DNA from: Verrucomicrobiia bacterium
GTDB lineage: Bacteria > Verrucomicrobiota > Verrucomicrobiia > Limisphaerales > UBA1319
DNA: 7,996 nucleotides
Assembly: GCA_017880715.1 (NCBI GenBank)
Contig: JADGRT010000115.1
Coordinates: forward strand, 1-7,996
Direction of reading: 5' to 3'
How positions within the stretch are numbered: position 1 is the first letter of the stretch; each line of letters begins with the position of its first letter. Shown piece by piece: positions 1 to 6,463 of this stretch. The notes beneath the pieces were generated by a model that was not told the DNA's origin, ran no database searches, and saw only the letters and a list, made by a program, of their open reading frames with translations. The translations under genes and the position numbers were made by a program.

Positions 1-69
1 CAACCTGCATTCACCGGTGATTTCCCAATCGCCGCCGCCCCCAAGCCAGCGATTCCGCGGCCTTTTGCG

Positions 70-573
70 TCACTTCCTACGAATCATCTGCTTGGGCGTC
101 AGTAACCATGCTAAAACCGCCAATTGCCCGAGTGCCAAGGAATCCATCACCAGCTTGCAGAGTCCTCCCTTCTTCATCTCCATGCGCAAATCAAGCGTGC
201 CCGTCAGGCAAAGTGAAATCAGGCCGCTGAGCTGAGGTTCGTGCCCCACGAGCAGGACATTCTTCGGCCGCGGTTTCATCCCCGCCAGGAATTTCAGAAC
301 CGCTCCCTCACGCCGCCCCGCCGCTAAAGTGCCGGTCAGGATCAATTTGTCCCGGGCGGGCAACACCTTCGCCACCATGTCCGCCGTTTGGCGAGCACGC
401 CTTAACGGGCTGGTAAGAATGCAATCGAACGATAGCCCCATCGCCTTCATCGCCGCCGCAATTTTGCGAATCCGATTTTTCCCCCGGGCAGTCAACGAAC
501 GTTGGCGATCCATGGGTAGCCCCGAACGGGCGGCTGGGGCAGCGATACCGTGGCGCATGAAATAGAGATTCAT
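70..573 (-). CDS. sixA: SixA-like phosphohistidine phosphatase (histidine phosphatase superfamily)
   Basis: This is a 167-residue single-domain member of the histidine phosphatase (phosphoglycerate-mutase-like) superfamily, close to the usual SixA length. The N-terminal strand carries the R7-H8-G9 signature, and H8 should be the phospho-accepting histidine. SPLRRARQTA (55-64) supplies the conserved arginine and the QTA helix start. LVGHEP (108-113) supplies the second catalytic histidine, H111. LTARG at 27-31 matches the LT..G segment of the family. In E. coli, SixA removes phosphate from phosphohistidine proteins such as ArcB and NPr. The substrate here is unknown. It is expected to be cytoplasmic, as no signal peptide is seen. 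The start ATG overlaps the stop of the upstream CHAD gene (ATGA, 570-573), so the pair is probably translationally coupled. The remaining 69 bases to the window edge show no gene. Confidence 0.9.
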   Translation of the reverse strand: MNLYFMRHGIAAPAARSGLPMDRQRSLTARGKNRIRKIAAAMKAMGLSFDCILTSPLRRARQTADMVAKVLPARDKLILTGTLAAGRREGAVLKFLAGMKPRPKNVLLVGHEPQLSGLISLCLTGTLDLRMEMKKGGLCKLVMDSLALGQLAVLAWLLTPKQMIRRK

Positions 574-1487
574 TTAGGTTTTTGCTCGGTTGTGTCGCCA
601 ACGGTCCGCCTCCGCAAGCGCGGTTCAGGCTGAAACGCCTCCAACTTATCGGCGATTTTTAGATAGTGCGTTATCAACCCCTGCTGCCGCCGCCGCAAGG
701 CGGTCCGAAACCGTGCGCTGGCCTTGGCATCCGGGGAACGCTTCCGGGCAAATGCCTCGAGGCTGGCGATCAAAACCTCGAGATCCTGAATGTTCCCCAT
801 GGCCGTCTGATAGGCATGCATGCGGGTAAGCTGCTTTTCGGTCAGATGCGGCAAAAGGGACGCCAGGGTTTCCACCATGTACCGGTATCTTTTGAAAGCA
901 ATCCGGGTGCGATGGAGGGTGTCTGGATTCGAGCGACGGATGCGCGCCTTCAACCCCATCACCTTGGCAAAGGCATCGCGAACCGCGCCTAGAACCTTGG
1001 CGTCAGGGTCCCGGCCAGGCCGGGATTGGGAGCGTTCGGCCGTTTCGTCAACGAAACCTTCGATGAACCGGCCGAGCCGGTCCGTCCTGAGACCTCGAAC
1101 TTGCCGGCGCAGCCGCTTCTTACAGCGCTTTTTCCGTTTGCGCAAATGCTCCTGCAGGGCGCGCGCAGCGACATAACGACGCGTCCACTGGCCGACGATG
1201 AGCAACTGGATGTGCAGATCGCGCAACTCGTCGAACGTGTCCAAATGCTTTTTAATGATGCGCTGGGCTTTCGTAATCCGGCTCCCCGACGCCAGGGCGC
1301 GGAGCAGCTCCAGGCTGGCCAGCAATCGCCGCGTCTCGATGCGCCATTGATGCACCGCCGGTTCCGAATACCGTTTTTGACAGCGCCGGAGCCGCTTTTG
1401 ATAGCGCTGCCATTGCCGCGCCAGCGAAGCCGACAGGTGCGGACCGACCTTGCCTTCCGCTGGCGCATGGTAAATTACGGCCTGCAT
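570..1487 (-). CDS. CHAD-domain protein (predicted polyphosphate-binding)
   Basis: The product is a very basic, mostly helical protein of about 305 residues made of one CHAD domain (conserved histidine alpha-helical domain). Counting from the ATG at 1487, the first signature is HQWRIETRR (H46, R49, R53, R54). A second, HRTRIAFKRYRY, begins at H192 and is followed by MGNIQDLEVL (230-239). Lysine/arginine clusters between about residues 115 and 135 suit binding of a polyanion. CHAD domains are established polyphosphate binders and often lie near ppk or ppx genes, and here ppk is about 2.7 kb away. The reading frame also extends upstream to a TTG at 1508, which would add seven residues. The ATG is preferred because GGGA lies 7 nt before it and the TTG has no visible ribosome site. 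It overlaps the sixA-like gene by four bases, so the two form a coupled pair. Confidence 0.88.
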   Translation of the reverse strand: MQAVIYHAPAEGKVGPHLSASLARQWQRYQKRLRRCQKRYSEPAVHQWRIETRRLLASLELLRALASGSRITKAQRIIKKHLDTFDELRDLHIQLLIVGQWTRRYVAARALQEHLRKRKKRCKKRLRRQVRGLRTDRLGRFIEGFVDETAERSQSRPGRDPDAKVLGAVRDAFAKVMGLKARIRRSNPDTLHRTRIAFKRYRYMVETLASLLPHLTEKQLTRMHAYQTAMGNIQDLEVLIASLEAFARKRSPDAKASARFRTALRRRQQGLITHYLKIADKLEAFQPEPRLRRRTVGDTTEQKPK

Positions 1488-1574
1488 GGATGTATCCCGG
1501 TTCGACAAGAATACAACTTAGCAGAAAGCCGGAGCGCTGGGGAGAATTTTTTAACTTGCTTGGATGCGCGGCAG

Positions 1575-1611
1575 GGCCAATTCATGAACCCGAAAAAGTA
1601 GGAGACGAGGT
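1575..1611 (+). repeat. Solitary arm of the GTAGGAGACGAGGT repeat family
   Basis: The segment begins GGCCAATTCATGA and ends with GTAGGAGACGAGGT (1598-1611). Both blocks, in the same order and at about the same spacing, occur at 3988-4017 on the plus strand and, inverted, at about 4076-4111. This copy lacks the ACGAGGCTC tail of the other two and has no inverted partner nearby. It lies just upstream of the CHAD gene start. The dispersed, noncoding, half-palindrome form resembles REP-type elements, which is an inference. Confidence 0.7.
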
Positions 1612-1636
1612 ATAGATCGTTGCCTAAGTTCCCGCA

Positions 1637-1703
1637 TTTCGGAGGGGCGAACTCCGGGAGCCCCATTATTCCCCTTTCGGAGGGGCGAGCTCCGGGAGCC
1701 CCA
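1637..1703. repeat. Two GC-rich 29-bp direct repeats with 38-bp period
   Basis: A 29-bp unit starting TTTCGGAGGGGCGA occurs at 1637-1665 and again at 1675-1703. The two differ at one base (GAACTCC versus GAGCTCC). A 9-bp AT-richer spacer, ATTATTCCCC-like, separates them. Each unit can fold, since GGGGC pairs with GCCCC around an inner CTCC-G-GGAG. They lie between the stop of the transposase-domain gene (1768) and the CHAD gene, so they could act as transcript 3' structure. No clear T-tract follows. They fill most of the otherwise geneless 1509-1767 gap, together with the arm at 1575-1611. Confidence 0.8.
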
Positions 1704-1767
1704 CTTCACTTTTCCCAGCCATATCAGGGCCTCGTGTTCTCCAAAGATGGCGCCGATCCTCCACAAG

Positions 1768-2316
1768 TTACTCGTCCATCTCCATGGTGTCGAATTGCAC
1801 AGCCCGGTCGATTCGCCGCTCAACTTCGCACACCAAATCGCGCATAAACCGTCCATTCCACGGCACCAGGCCTTGGACGGTCGGCGGCGCCGCATTCGCT
1901 CGAAGCGGCGCGGACATCCGATGATGTCGGGTTTCCCACACGCGGCGGATCAGGTTGAGCAAACACTCTTTAAGCGCGGGCCGGTGTCGGCGGCGGAAGC
2001 AGCGCAGCAATGCGCCATCCAGCCGGCTATTGGCCGCCAGATAACGCATCTTTTCATCTTCGCGAATGGCCTGCTCAATCAGACTGGAGGCAAAACGTCC
2101 GGTCGCATAACTGTAGCTGAGCAATGCCAGCAGCACTTGCGGGCGATAACGTTCTCCAGCCATGATGAAATCGCCGGCGCCAAAGTGAGTGCTCCCTGCT
2201 TCCGCAGCCGCTTGCAGGGCTAAACCCATGAGCTGCTGCCGGTCCATCCAGGCACTTAAATCATACGGGAAATGCTCCTGAGCATCGTTAGCAAGCAGGG
2301 TCGTAATCGTATTCAT
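1768..2316 (-). CDS. Solo transposase InsH-type N-terminal domain protein (DUF772-like)
   Basis: The product has 182 residues. Residues about 56-113 match the helical N-terminal domain of IS5/IS1182-type transposases. The recognisable points are RYRPQVLLALLSYSYATG (56-73), then SSLIEQAIREDEKMRYLA (77-94), and FRRRHRPALKE (107-117), the usual 'FRRRH' before the catalytic part. No DDE catalytic domain follows. After residue about 135 the protein runs into a charged tail ending ERRIDRAVQFDTMEMDE and stops. It is therefore about a third of a full transposase. A GAAAGG ribosome site lies about 9 nt before the ATG, and the reading frame is intact. It may be a remnant, or a retained DNA- or protein-binding module. 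No terminal inverted repeats of an insertion sequence were found around it, and its function is unknown. Confidence 0.75.
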   Translation of the reverse strand: MNTITTLLANDAQEHFPYDLSAWMDRQQLMGLALQAAAEAGSTHFGAGDFIMAGERYRPQVLLALLSYSYATGRFASSLIEQAIREDEKMRYLAANSRLDGALLRCFRRRHRPALKECLLNLIRRVWETRHHRMSAPLRANAAPPTVQGLVPWNGRFMRDLVCEVERRIDRAVQFDTMEMDE

Positions 2317-2370
2317 ATCATCGGCCTTTCAGTTATGGAAATCACTTCGGTCTCGACAGCAATATGGCCG

Positions 2371-2389
2371 ATCTGTGTTACAAACAGAT
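2371..2389. other. Short inverted repeat between porin and transposase-domain gene
   Basis: ATCTGT (2371-2376) and ACAGAT (2384-2389) are perfectly complementary around a 7-nt centre, GTTACAA. The site lies in the 116-bp gap, 44 bp past the porin stop and 55 bp before the downstream start. No T-tract follows on the minus strand, so a simple intrinsic terminator is not supported. A dimeric-regulator operator is possible. The centre read on the minus strand is TTGTAAC, which resembles the half-sites upstream of ppk, but it is a single copy. Confidence 0.3.
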
Positions 2390-2432
2390 GGCGGTGAGGT
2401 GACTTTTGGATGAAATGACGAAGTTCGAAGTA

Positions 2433-3800
2433 TTAGAATTTCCAGGAGGCGTCCACCTGCAACCGGGTCATATCCGATCCTGATCCGGTGGGACTGGTCT
2501 TGATGAGTTGCGAGACAAAGGCCGTCACGCTCAAGGTCAGCGAGTCGTAAGGCGAGTAACTCGCCTTGATGACATGGCCTTTGATGTTGGTGCCCGAGCC
2601 ATAACCGGCGCCGCCGCCCAACGGCGCAGTCTGATAATAGGCGCCATAATCGGAATCGACCATTTCCTCGTACCAGGCATTGCCTTCGAGGTATTTGTAC
2701 TTGTAGGAAATGTCCCAGGTGCCTTTCTTGCCGGACTTGCCGAACGTGATGCCCGCGTTGTACGCTGAGTTTTGAGCGCCCGCCCCCGGAACGTTGAAAT
2801 AGTCGCTATGCGCCGCCGGGTTGTTGATGTACTCCCCCGCCAGCGTGATGGGAAACGCTCCCGGGTACATCGGGAAGCTTTCCAGGGTGTAAGTCAGGGC
2901 GCCATCGACGATGATTGGATTGAAGCCTTGATCCAGCGCGCCTGCCGCATTTCGCGAGTTGCCTCGGTTCTTGTTGGGCACCGCGGCGTTGGTCAGGAAT
3001 TGGTCGTTGGCAATGTCAAGGGCGGCCACGCCAAACGAAGACGACCAGCGCTTGTTCCAGGTCGAGTCCCAACGCAACTGCGCGCCCACCATATAGGGGT
3101 CATAGCTGCTGGCCGCGAGCTCGTTCAAAACAAAGAACGCGCTGTTGAACTTGAGCGCCTGCTGGTCGTTGATCGCATAGGACATTTGCCAGGCAGCGCC
3201 TTCCGGGGTGTAGTCCTTGTCGAAAACCATGTCCGAGAAGACAAACGGATTCTCCATCTTGCCAATGGTGAGCGAGCCCGTCCATGTCTTGTCATGCAGC
3301 GGCGACCATTTGGCATAGGCCATGTCCAGGAAGATGCCCTTCTTGGACCCATTGCCCATGAGCGTTTGGTTGTTGGAAATCGGATCAATGCCTTCGGCCG
3401 CGCTCGCGGTATTAAGTTCGCCCGAGCCTAACCGCATGCCGACTTCGAAATCGTCCAGCAGGCTCGCCGTGACGCCAAAGCGAAGCCGGTAACGGTAGCG
3501 GGTCCGATCAGCCCAGCCGGGATGGCTGGCATAGAATCCCTCCATGCGACCCCGGAAATCACCGTTAAACTTCAAGCTGCTGACCCAGTCGGGCATCCCG
3601 CTCTTGACTTGGTAAGCTTGGGTGAATCCCTTGTCGGACTCCTGGCGGAGCTCGTTGGCCTCTTTTACGGTTAGAATGCCCTTGTCCACCAGTTTATCGA
3701 GGAGTGCGTCCGAGGATTGCGCTTGGGCCACAGCTCCAGCGGCGGCGACGGCAAGCAATGCGGCGGCGGCGGCGGAGTAGCGTCGTTGGTGTAGTTTCAT
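2433..3800 (-). CDS. Outer-membrane porin (putative porin, Porin_5-like)
   Basis: The product is a 455-residue beta-barrel porin. Residues 1-27 form a signal peptide: a basic start (KLHQRR), an Ala-rich core, and AQA before the likely cut at 27/28. Residues about 31-53 (ALLDKLVDKGILTVKEANEL) are a short helical, SLH-like or coiled-coil segment that often precedes barrels in this type of porin. From about residue 75 on come alternating amphipathic strands (SLKFNGDFRGRMEGFY, RYRYRLRFGV, FEVGMRLGSGELN). The chain ends LQVDASWKF with the terminal aromatic residue typical of barrel proteins recognised by the BAM machinery. Substrate specificity cannot be read from sequence. A role in anion or phosphate entry is suggested only by the divergent ppk and by Pho-box-like repeats upstream. 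No clear Shine-Dalgarno precedes the ATG. Confidence 0.88.
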   Translation of the reverse strand: MKLHQRRYSAAAAALLAVAAAGAVAQAQSSDALLDKLVDKGILTVKEANELRQESDKGFTQAYQVKSGMPDWVSSLKFNGDFRGRMEGFYASHPGWADRTRYRYRLRFGVTASLLDDFEVGMRLGSGELNTASAAEGIDPISNNQTLMGNGSKKGIFLDMAYAKWSPLHDKTWTGSLTIGKMENPFVFSDMVFDKDYTPEGAAWQMSYAINDQQALKFNSAFFVLNELAASSYDPYMVGAQLRWDSTWNKRWSSSFGVAALDIANDQFLTNAAVPNKNRGNSRNAAGALDQGFNPIIVDGALTYTLESFPMYPGAFPITLAGEYINNPAAHSDYFNVPGAGAQNSAYNAGITFGKSGKKGTWDISYKYKYLEGNAWYEEMVDSDYGAYYQTAPLGGGAGYGSGTNIKGHVIKASYSPYDSLTLSVTAFVSQLIKTSPTGSGSDMTRLQVDASWKF

Positions 3801-3838
3801 ATCTGTTCGTTAAGTTGTTGGTTCCAAATGTCGGGGCC

Positions 3839-3892
3839 AATTTAGGATGGCCAGGTGACAAACAAAGGTCGGCAGCGTTACGATTTCGCGAC
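3839..3892 (-). promoter_or_regulatory. Candidate Pho-box-like promoter of the porin
   Basis: Read on the minus strand from 3892, pentamers at exact 11-bp steps are GTCGC (3892-3888), GTAAC (3881-3877), GACCT (3870-3866, degenerate) and GTCAC (3859-3855). Ten bases after the last one is TAAATT (3844-3839), a reasonable -10, which would put transcription start near 3832 and give a leader of about 32 nt. PhoB-family response regulators bind direct repeats at 11-bp spacing with the -10 about 10 bp downstream, replacing a -35. One of the four sites does not match, so this array is weaker than the ppk one. Confidence 0.4.
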
Positions 3893-3987
3893 AAAACGCT
3901 GCCGGCGCCGAGGCGCTGGAAGCCATCATGCGCTGGGAGGCCGTGCGGCCATTGCGAAGATTCAACGATTAATTTGTGCTACCTCAT

Positions 3988-4114
3988 GGCCAATTCATAA
4001 AAGGTAGGAGACGAGGTCACGAGGCTCTTTTTAAGGTCTTAAGCGGCCGCCTAATCAGAAAATCAGAGCCTCGTAACCTCGTCTCCTACTTTTTTTGGCT
4101 CATGAATTGCCCGG
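3988..4114. repeat. Large near-palindromic intergenic repeat (REP/MITE-like)
   Basis: The core arms at 4004-4028 and 4065-4089 are complementary over 25 bp with one mismatch (C4018 against A4075). The 36-nt loop holds GCGGCCGC (4043-4050), and the symmetry axis of the arms (4046.5) falls exactly on the centre of this palindrome. Outside the arms, CAATTCAT (3991-3998) and ATGAATTG (4102-4109) continue the symmetry with an offset of a few bases. On the plus strand the stem is followed by seven T (4090-4096), so it also has the form of an intrinsic terminator. A half copy lies at 1575-1611. No transposase is adjacent, so mobility is an inference. Confidence 0.85.
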
Positions 4115-4116
4115 GC

Positions 4117-4159
4117 GTTACCTAAATGTAACATTTTTGTAACTGACCGGGAGTAAACG
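4117..4159 (+). promoter_or_regulatory. Candidate Pho-box-like promoter of ppk
   Basis: Three pentamers, GTTAC (4117-4121), GTAAC (4128-4132) and GTAAC (4139-4143), are spaced exactly 11 bp apart with AT-rich fill (CTAAAT, ATTTTT). Exactly 10 bp later is TAAACG (4154-4159), a weak -10. Initiation near 4166 would leave a leader of about 18 nt before the ATG at 4184. Period and distance to -10 match PhoB/OmpR-family direct-repeat operators. Regulation of ppk by phosphate limitation is established in several bacteria. The actual regulator here is inferred. Confidence 0.5.
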
Positions 4160-4183
4160 ACCGGTTAGGTTCCCCGGCATGCT

Positions 4184-6337
4184 ATGGTCGTAAAACGGTC
4201 AAACATGAAGCCCGTGGGGCCCGCCTCGTTTATCAATCGCGAATTGAGCTGGCTGGCTTTTAACCGCCGGGTGCTGGCGGAGGCGCAGGATGCCAGCAAC
4301 CCGTTGCTGGAACGCGTCAAGTTTTTCACCATCGTCAGTTCCAACCTGGATGAGTATTTCGAAGTGCGCGTGGCCGGCATCAAACAGCAGATGGAAAGCG
4401 GCGTCGAGGAGCGCGGCGTGGACGGCCTGACCCCCACGGAAACCTTTCGCGCCATCGTGCCGGTGGTGCGGCAAATGGTCCGGGAACAACACGATTGCTG
4501 GCGCCAGCAACTGGTTCCCGCCCTAACCCAAGCGGGCATCCGCTTTGTGGAACCCGAGGCGTTGTCGAGAGAAGACTGCGATTGGCTCGATCATTATTAC
4601 CATGAACACGTGCGTCCCGTGCTGACGCCCCTGGCGATCGATCCGTCACACCCGTTTCCGCAGGTGTATAACAAGTCGCTCAACTTCATGGTGGAGGTGT
4701 CCCTCCCGAGGGCGGACCACCAACCGCCGCGCTTGGCCATCGTGCAAGTGCCGCGCGTGTTGCCGCGCCTGATCCGGCTGCCGCGCTCCGGGAAGGCCCA
4801 GGATTACGTCCGATTGGGCAAGCTGGTGGGGCACTCCTTGGGCGATCTGTTCCCGGGCATGATCATCCAGGGAGTCTGGCTGTTTCGCGTGACCCGCAAC
4901 AGCGAACTTTACCTCGATGAAAGCGACACCGACAACTTGCTTACGGCGGTGGAAGAAGAACTCCACCGGCGCCGCCGGGGCGCCGCCGTGCGCCTGGAAG
5001 TCGAGCCCGGCTGTCCGGAAACGATTCGCGCCCACTTGCTGGAAAACCTGGCCCTCCAGGAAAACGATCTTTACGAAGTGGATGGCCCCCTGAATCCGGG
5101 CCGCCTGATGGCCATCTACGACGGCAATCCCACTCCCGAACTGCGCGATCCGCCGTTCCTCTCCCGGATACCGCCGGCTTTCAAGGAAGCGGACGATGTT
5201 TTCGCCGCCATCCGCAAGCGCGATCTTTTGCTGCATCATCCCTACGACAGTTTCGAAGCGGTGACCGCGTTTCTGGAACAGGCGGCCGAGGATCCGAAAG
5301 TTCTAGCGATCAAACAAACCCTCTATCGGACGGGCGGCGACGCCCGGATTCTGGGCGCGCTCATGAAGGCCGCGCATCACGGCAAACAGGTCACGGCCGT
5401 CATGGAACTGAAGGCGCGATTCGACGAGGCCAATAACATCGAATGGGCGCGCCGCCTCGAGGAGGCCGGCGTCCACGTGGTGTATGGACTGGTCGGTTAC
5501 AAAATCCACGCCAAGATCACCCTGGTCGTTCGCCATGATGCCGACGGCATCCGCCGTTATGTGCATCTGAGCACGGGCAACTATAATCCGGTTACGGCCC
5601 GGCTGTACACGGACCTGGGACTTTTCACCTGCCATCCGGATTTCGGCGAGGATGCCACCAACCTTTTCAACCTGCTGACGGGCATCTGCCAGTTCCAGGA
5701 AATGCGCCGCTTCATCGTCGCCCCGTTCGAACTGCACGCCCGACTGCTGGCGCTGATTCAGCGGGAGATCGAGCATGCGCGGCAGGGATTGCCGGCGCGC
5801 ATCATCGCCAAAATGAATTCGTTGGTGGGCCAGGAAATCATCGAAGCCCTATACACCGCCTCGCAGGCGGGCGTGGACATCAACTTGATCGTGCGCGGCA
5901 TTTGCTGTCTGCGCCCCGGCTTGAAGGGGGTGAGCCGCAACATCCGGGTCCGCAGCATCGTGGATCGTTTTCTGGAGCACAGCCGGGTTTTCTACTTCGA
6001 AAATGCCTGCCAGCCCGAAGTCTTTGTGAGCAGCGCCGACTGGATGCCCCGCAATTTCTTCCGGCGCATCGAAGTCATGTTCCCGATCCTGGATGGCGTG
6101 GTGCGCGAACGCATCTGCCGTGAAATCCTGGCCCTGACCCAGGCCGACAATGTCAAAGCCCGCGGGTTGGATCCGGACGGCCGCTATCACCGGTTGAAAC
6201 CGTCGCGCGCAACCCCCAAAATCCGCAGCCAATTCGAATTCATCAAACTCGCCGGCGAGTTAAACGCCGCCGCTTCCAGTTCCAAAGTTAAAAGACGTTA
6301 TCCGCAGGTTAAACTGGCGCCGCGCCCGAAATCTTGA
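4184..6337 (+). CDS. ppk1: Polyphosphate kinase 1
   Basis: This enzyme reversibly transfers the terminal phosphate of ATP to inorganic polyphosphate, through a phosphohistidine. The 717 residues are a normal, complete PPK1. The N-terminal domain opens with FINRELSWLAFNRRVL (17-32). The middle domain follows, then two phospholipase-D-like C-terminal domains. Catalytic H442 lies in YKIHAKITLV and the second essential histidine, H599, in FLEHSR. R382 (TLYRTGG) and R412 (LKARFDE) are the Mg/phosphate-binding arginines. All four sit exactly seven positions after E. coli H435, H592, R375 and R405. STGNYNP and the IVRGICCLRPG region are also intact. The ATG at 4184 is the first in frame. An alternative at 4205 (Met8) is possible, and both have weak ribosome sites. 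It is divergent from the porin and preceded by Pho-box-like repeats. The tail beyond about residue 690 is basic and low in complexity. Confidence 0.97.
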   Translation: MVVKRSNMKPVGPASFINRELSWLAFNRRVLAEAQDASNPLLERVKFFTIVSSNLDEYFEVRVAGIKQQMESGVEERGVDGLTPTETFRAIVPVVRQMVREQHDCWRQQLVPALTQAGIRFVEPEALSREDCDWLDHYYHEHVRPVLTPLAIDPSHPFPQVYNKSLNFMVEVSLPRADHQPPRLAIVQVPRVLPRLIRLPRSGKAQDYVRLGKLVGHSLGDLFPGMIIQGVWLFRVTRNSELYLDESDTDNLLTAVEEELHRRRRGAAVRLEVEPGCPETIRAHLLENLALQENDLYEVDGPLNPGRLMAIYDGNPTPELRDPPFLSRIPPAFKEADDVFAAIRKRDLLLHHPYDSFEAVTAFLEQAAEDPKVLAIKQTLYRTGGDARILGALMKAAHHGKQVTAVMELKARFDEANNIEWARRLEEAGVHVVYGLVGYKIHAKITLVVRHDADGIRRYVHLSTGNYNPVTARLYTDLGLFTCHPDFGEDATNLFNLLTGICQFQEMRRFIVAPFELHARLLALIQREIEHARQGLPARIIAKMNSLVGQEIIEALYTASQAGVDINLIVRGICCLRPGLKGVSRNIRVRSIVDRFLEHSRVFYFENACQPEVFVSSADWMPRNFFRRIEVMFPILDGVVRERICREILALTQADNVKARGLDPDGRYHRLKPSRATPKIRSQFEFIKLAGELNAAASSSKVKRRYPQVKLAPRPKS

Positions 6338-6463
6338 GCGGACGTGCCAAAAGGTTTGACAGGGTGACGGCCGGGTCAGACACAACCTGAAAGGCGCGGC
6401 AAACTCCCGGGCCTTTCCTTTCGCGCTGGCACAATTCGCCATGATCGGGAAGAATGCTCAGCC

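Larger units (their letters stand above)
3801..4183. other. Divergent porin/ppk intergenic region
   Basis: This 383-bp stretch holds no convincing gene. From left to right it contains the porin leader and -10 candidate (3801-3844), 11-bp-phased half-sites reading toward the porin (3855-3892), and about 95 bp without recognised features. These are followed by a large palindromic repeat (3988-4114), 11-bp-phased half-sites reading toward ppk (4117-4143), a -10 candidate, and the short ppk leader. The palindrome thus separates two promoter regions that share one layout. Confidence 0.75.

Noticed and set aside
1637..1703. CRISPR array
   Set aside because: There are only two repeats, with a 9-bp spacer between them, and no cas genes. 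This is not CRISPR architecture.
1551..1895. Minus-strand 114-codon ORF running through the GC-rich repeats
   Set aside because: It is a shadow frame of the transposase-domain gene extended across repeat sequence. No domain or plausible ribosome site is seen.
2772..3431. 219-codon plus-strand ORF opposite the porin
   Set aside because: It lies wholly antisense to a well-supported porin. Its Arg/Val-rich composition is typical of a reverse frame in high-GC DNA.
3928..3972. Very short plus-strand ORF (MRWEAVRPLRRFND) in the porin/ppk gap
   Set aside because: It has only 14 codons and no strong ribosome site. Its upstream open stretch overlaps the porin promoter candidate, and no family is recognised.
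4646..5239. 197-codon minus-strand ORF inside ppk
   Set aside because: It is antisense to the conserved ppk1 frame and has no recognisable domain.
6356..6385. TTGACA at 6356-6361 as a -35 box for the SDR gene
   Set aside because: The hexamer is perfect, but the sequence 16-18 bp downstream (GACACA/ACACAA) is a poor -10, so the promoter is not supported.
6389..6417. GAAAGGC/GCCTTTC stem as a ppk terminator
   Set aside because: The stem is only 7 bp with a 15-nt loop and is not followed by a T-run (CTTTCGCGC). The evidence is too weak.
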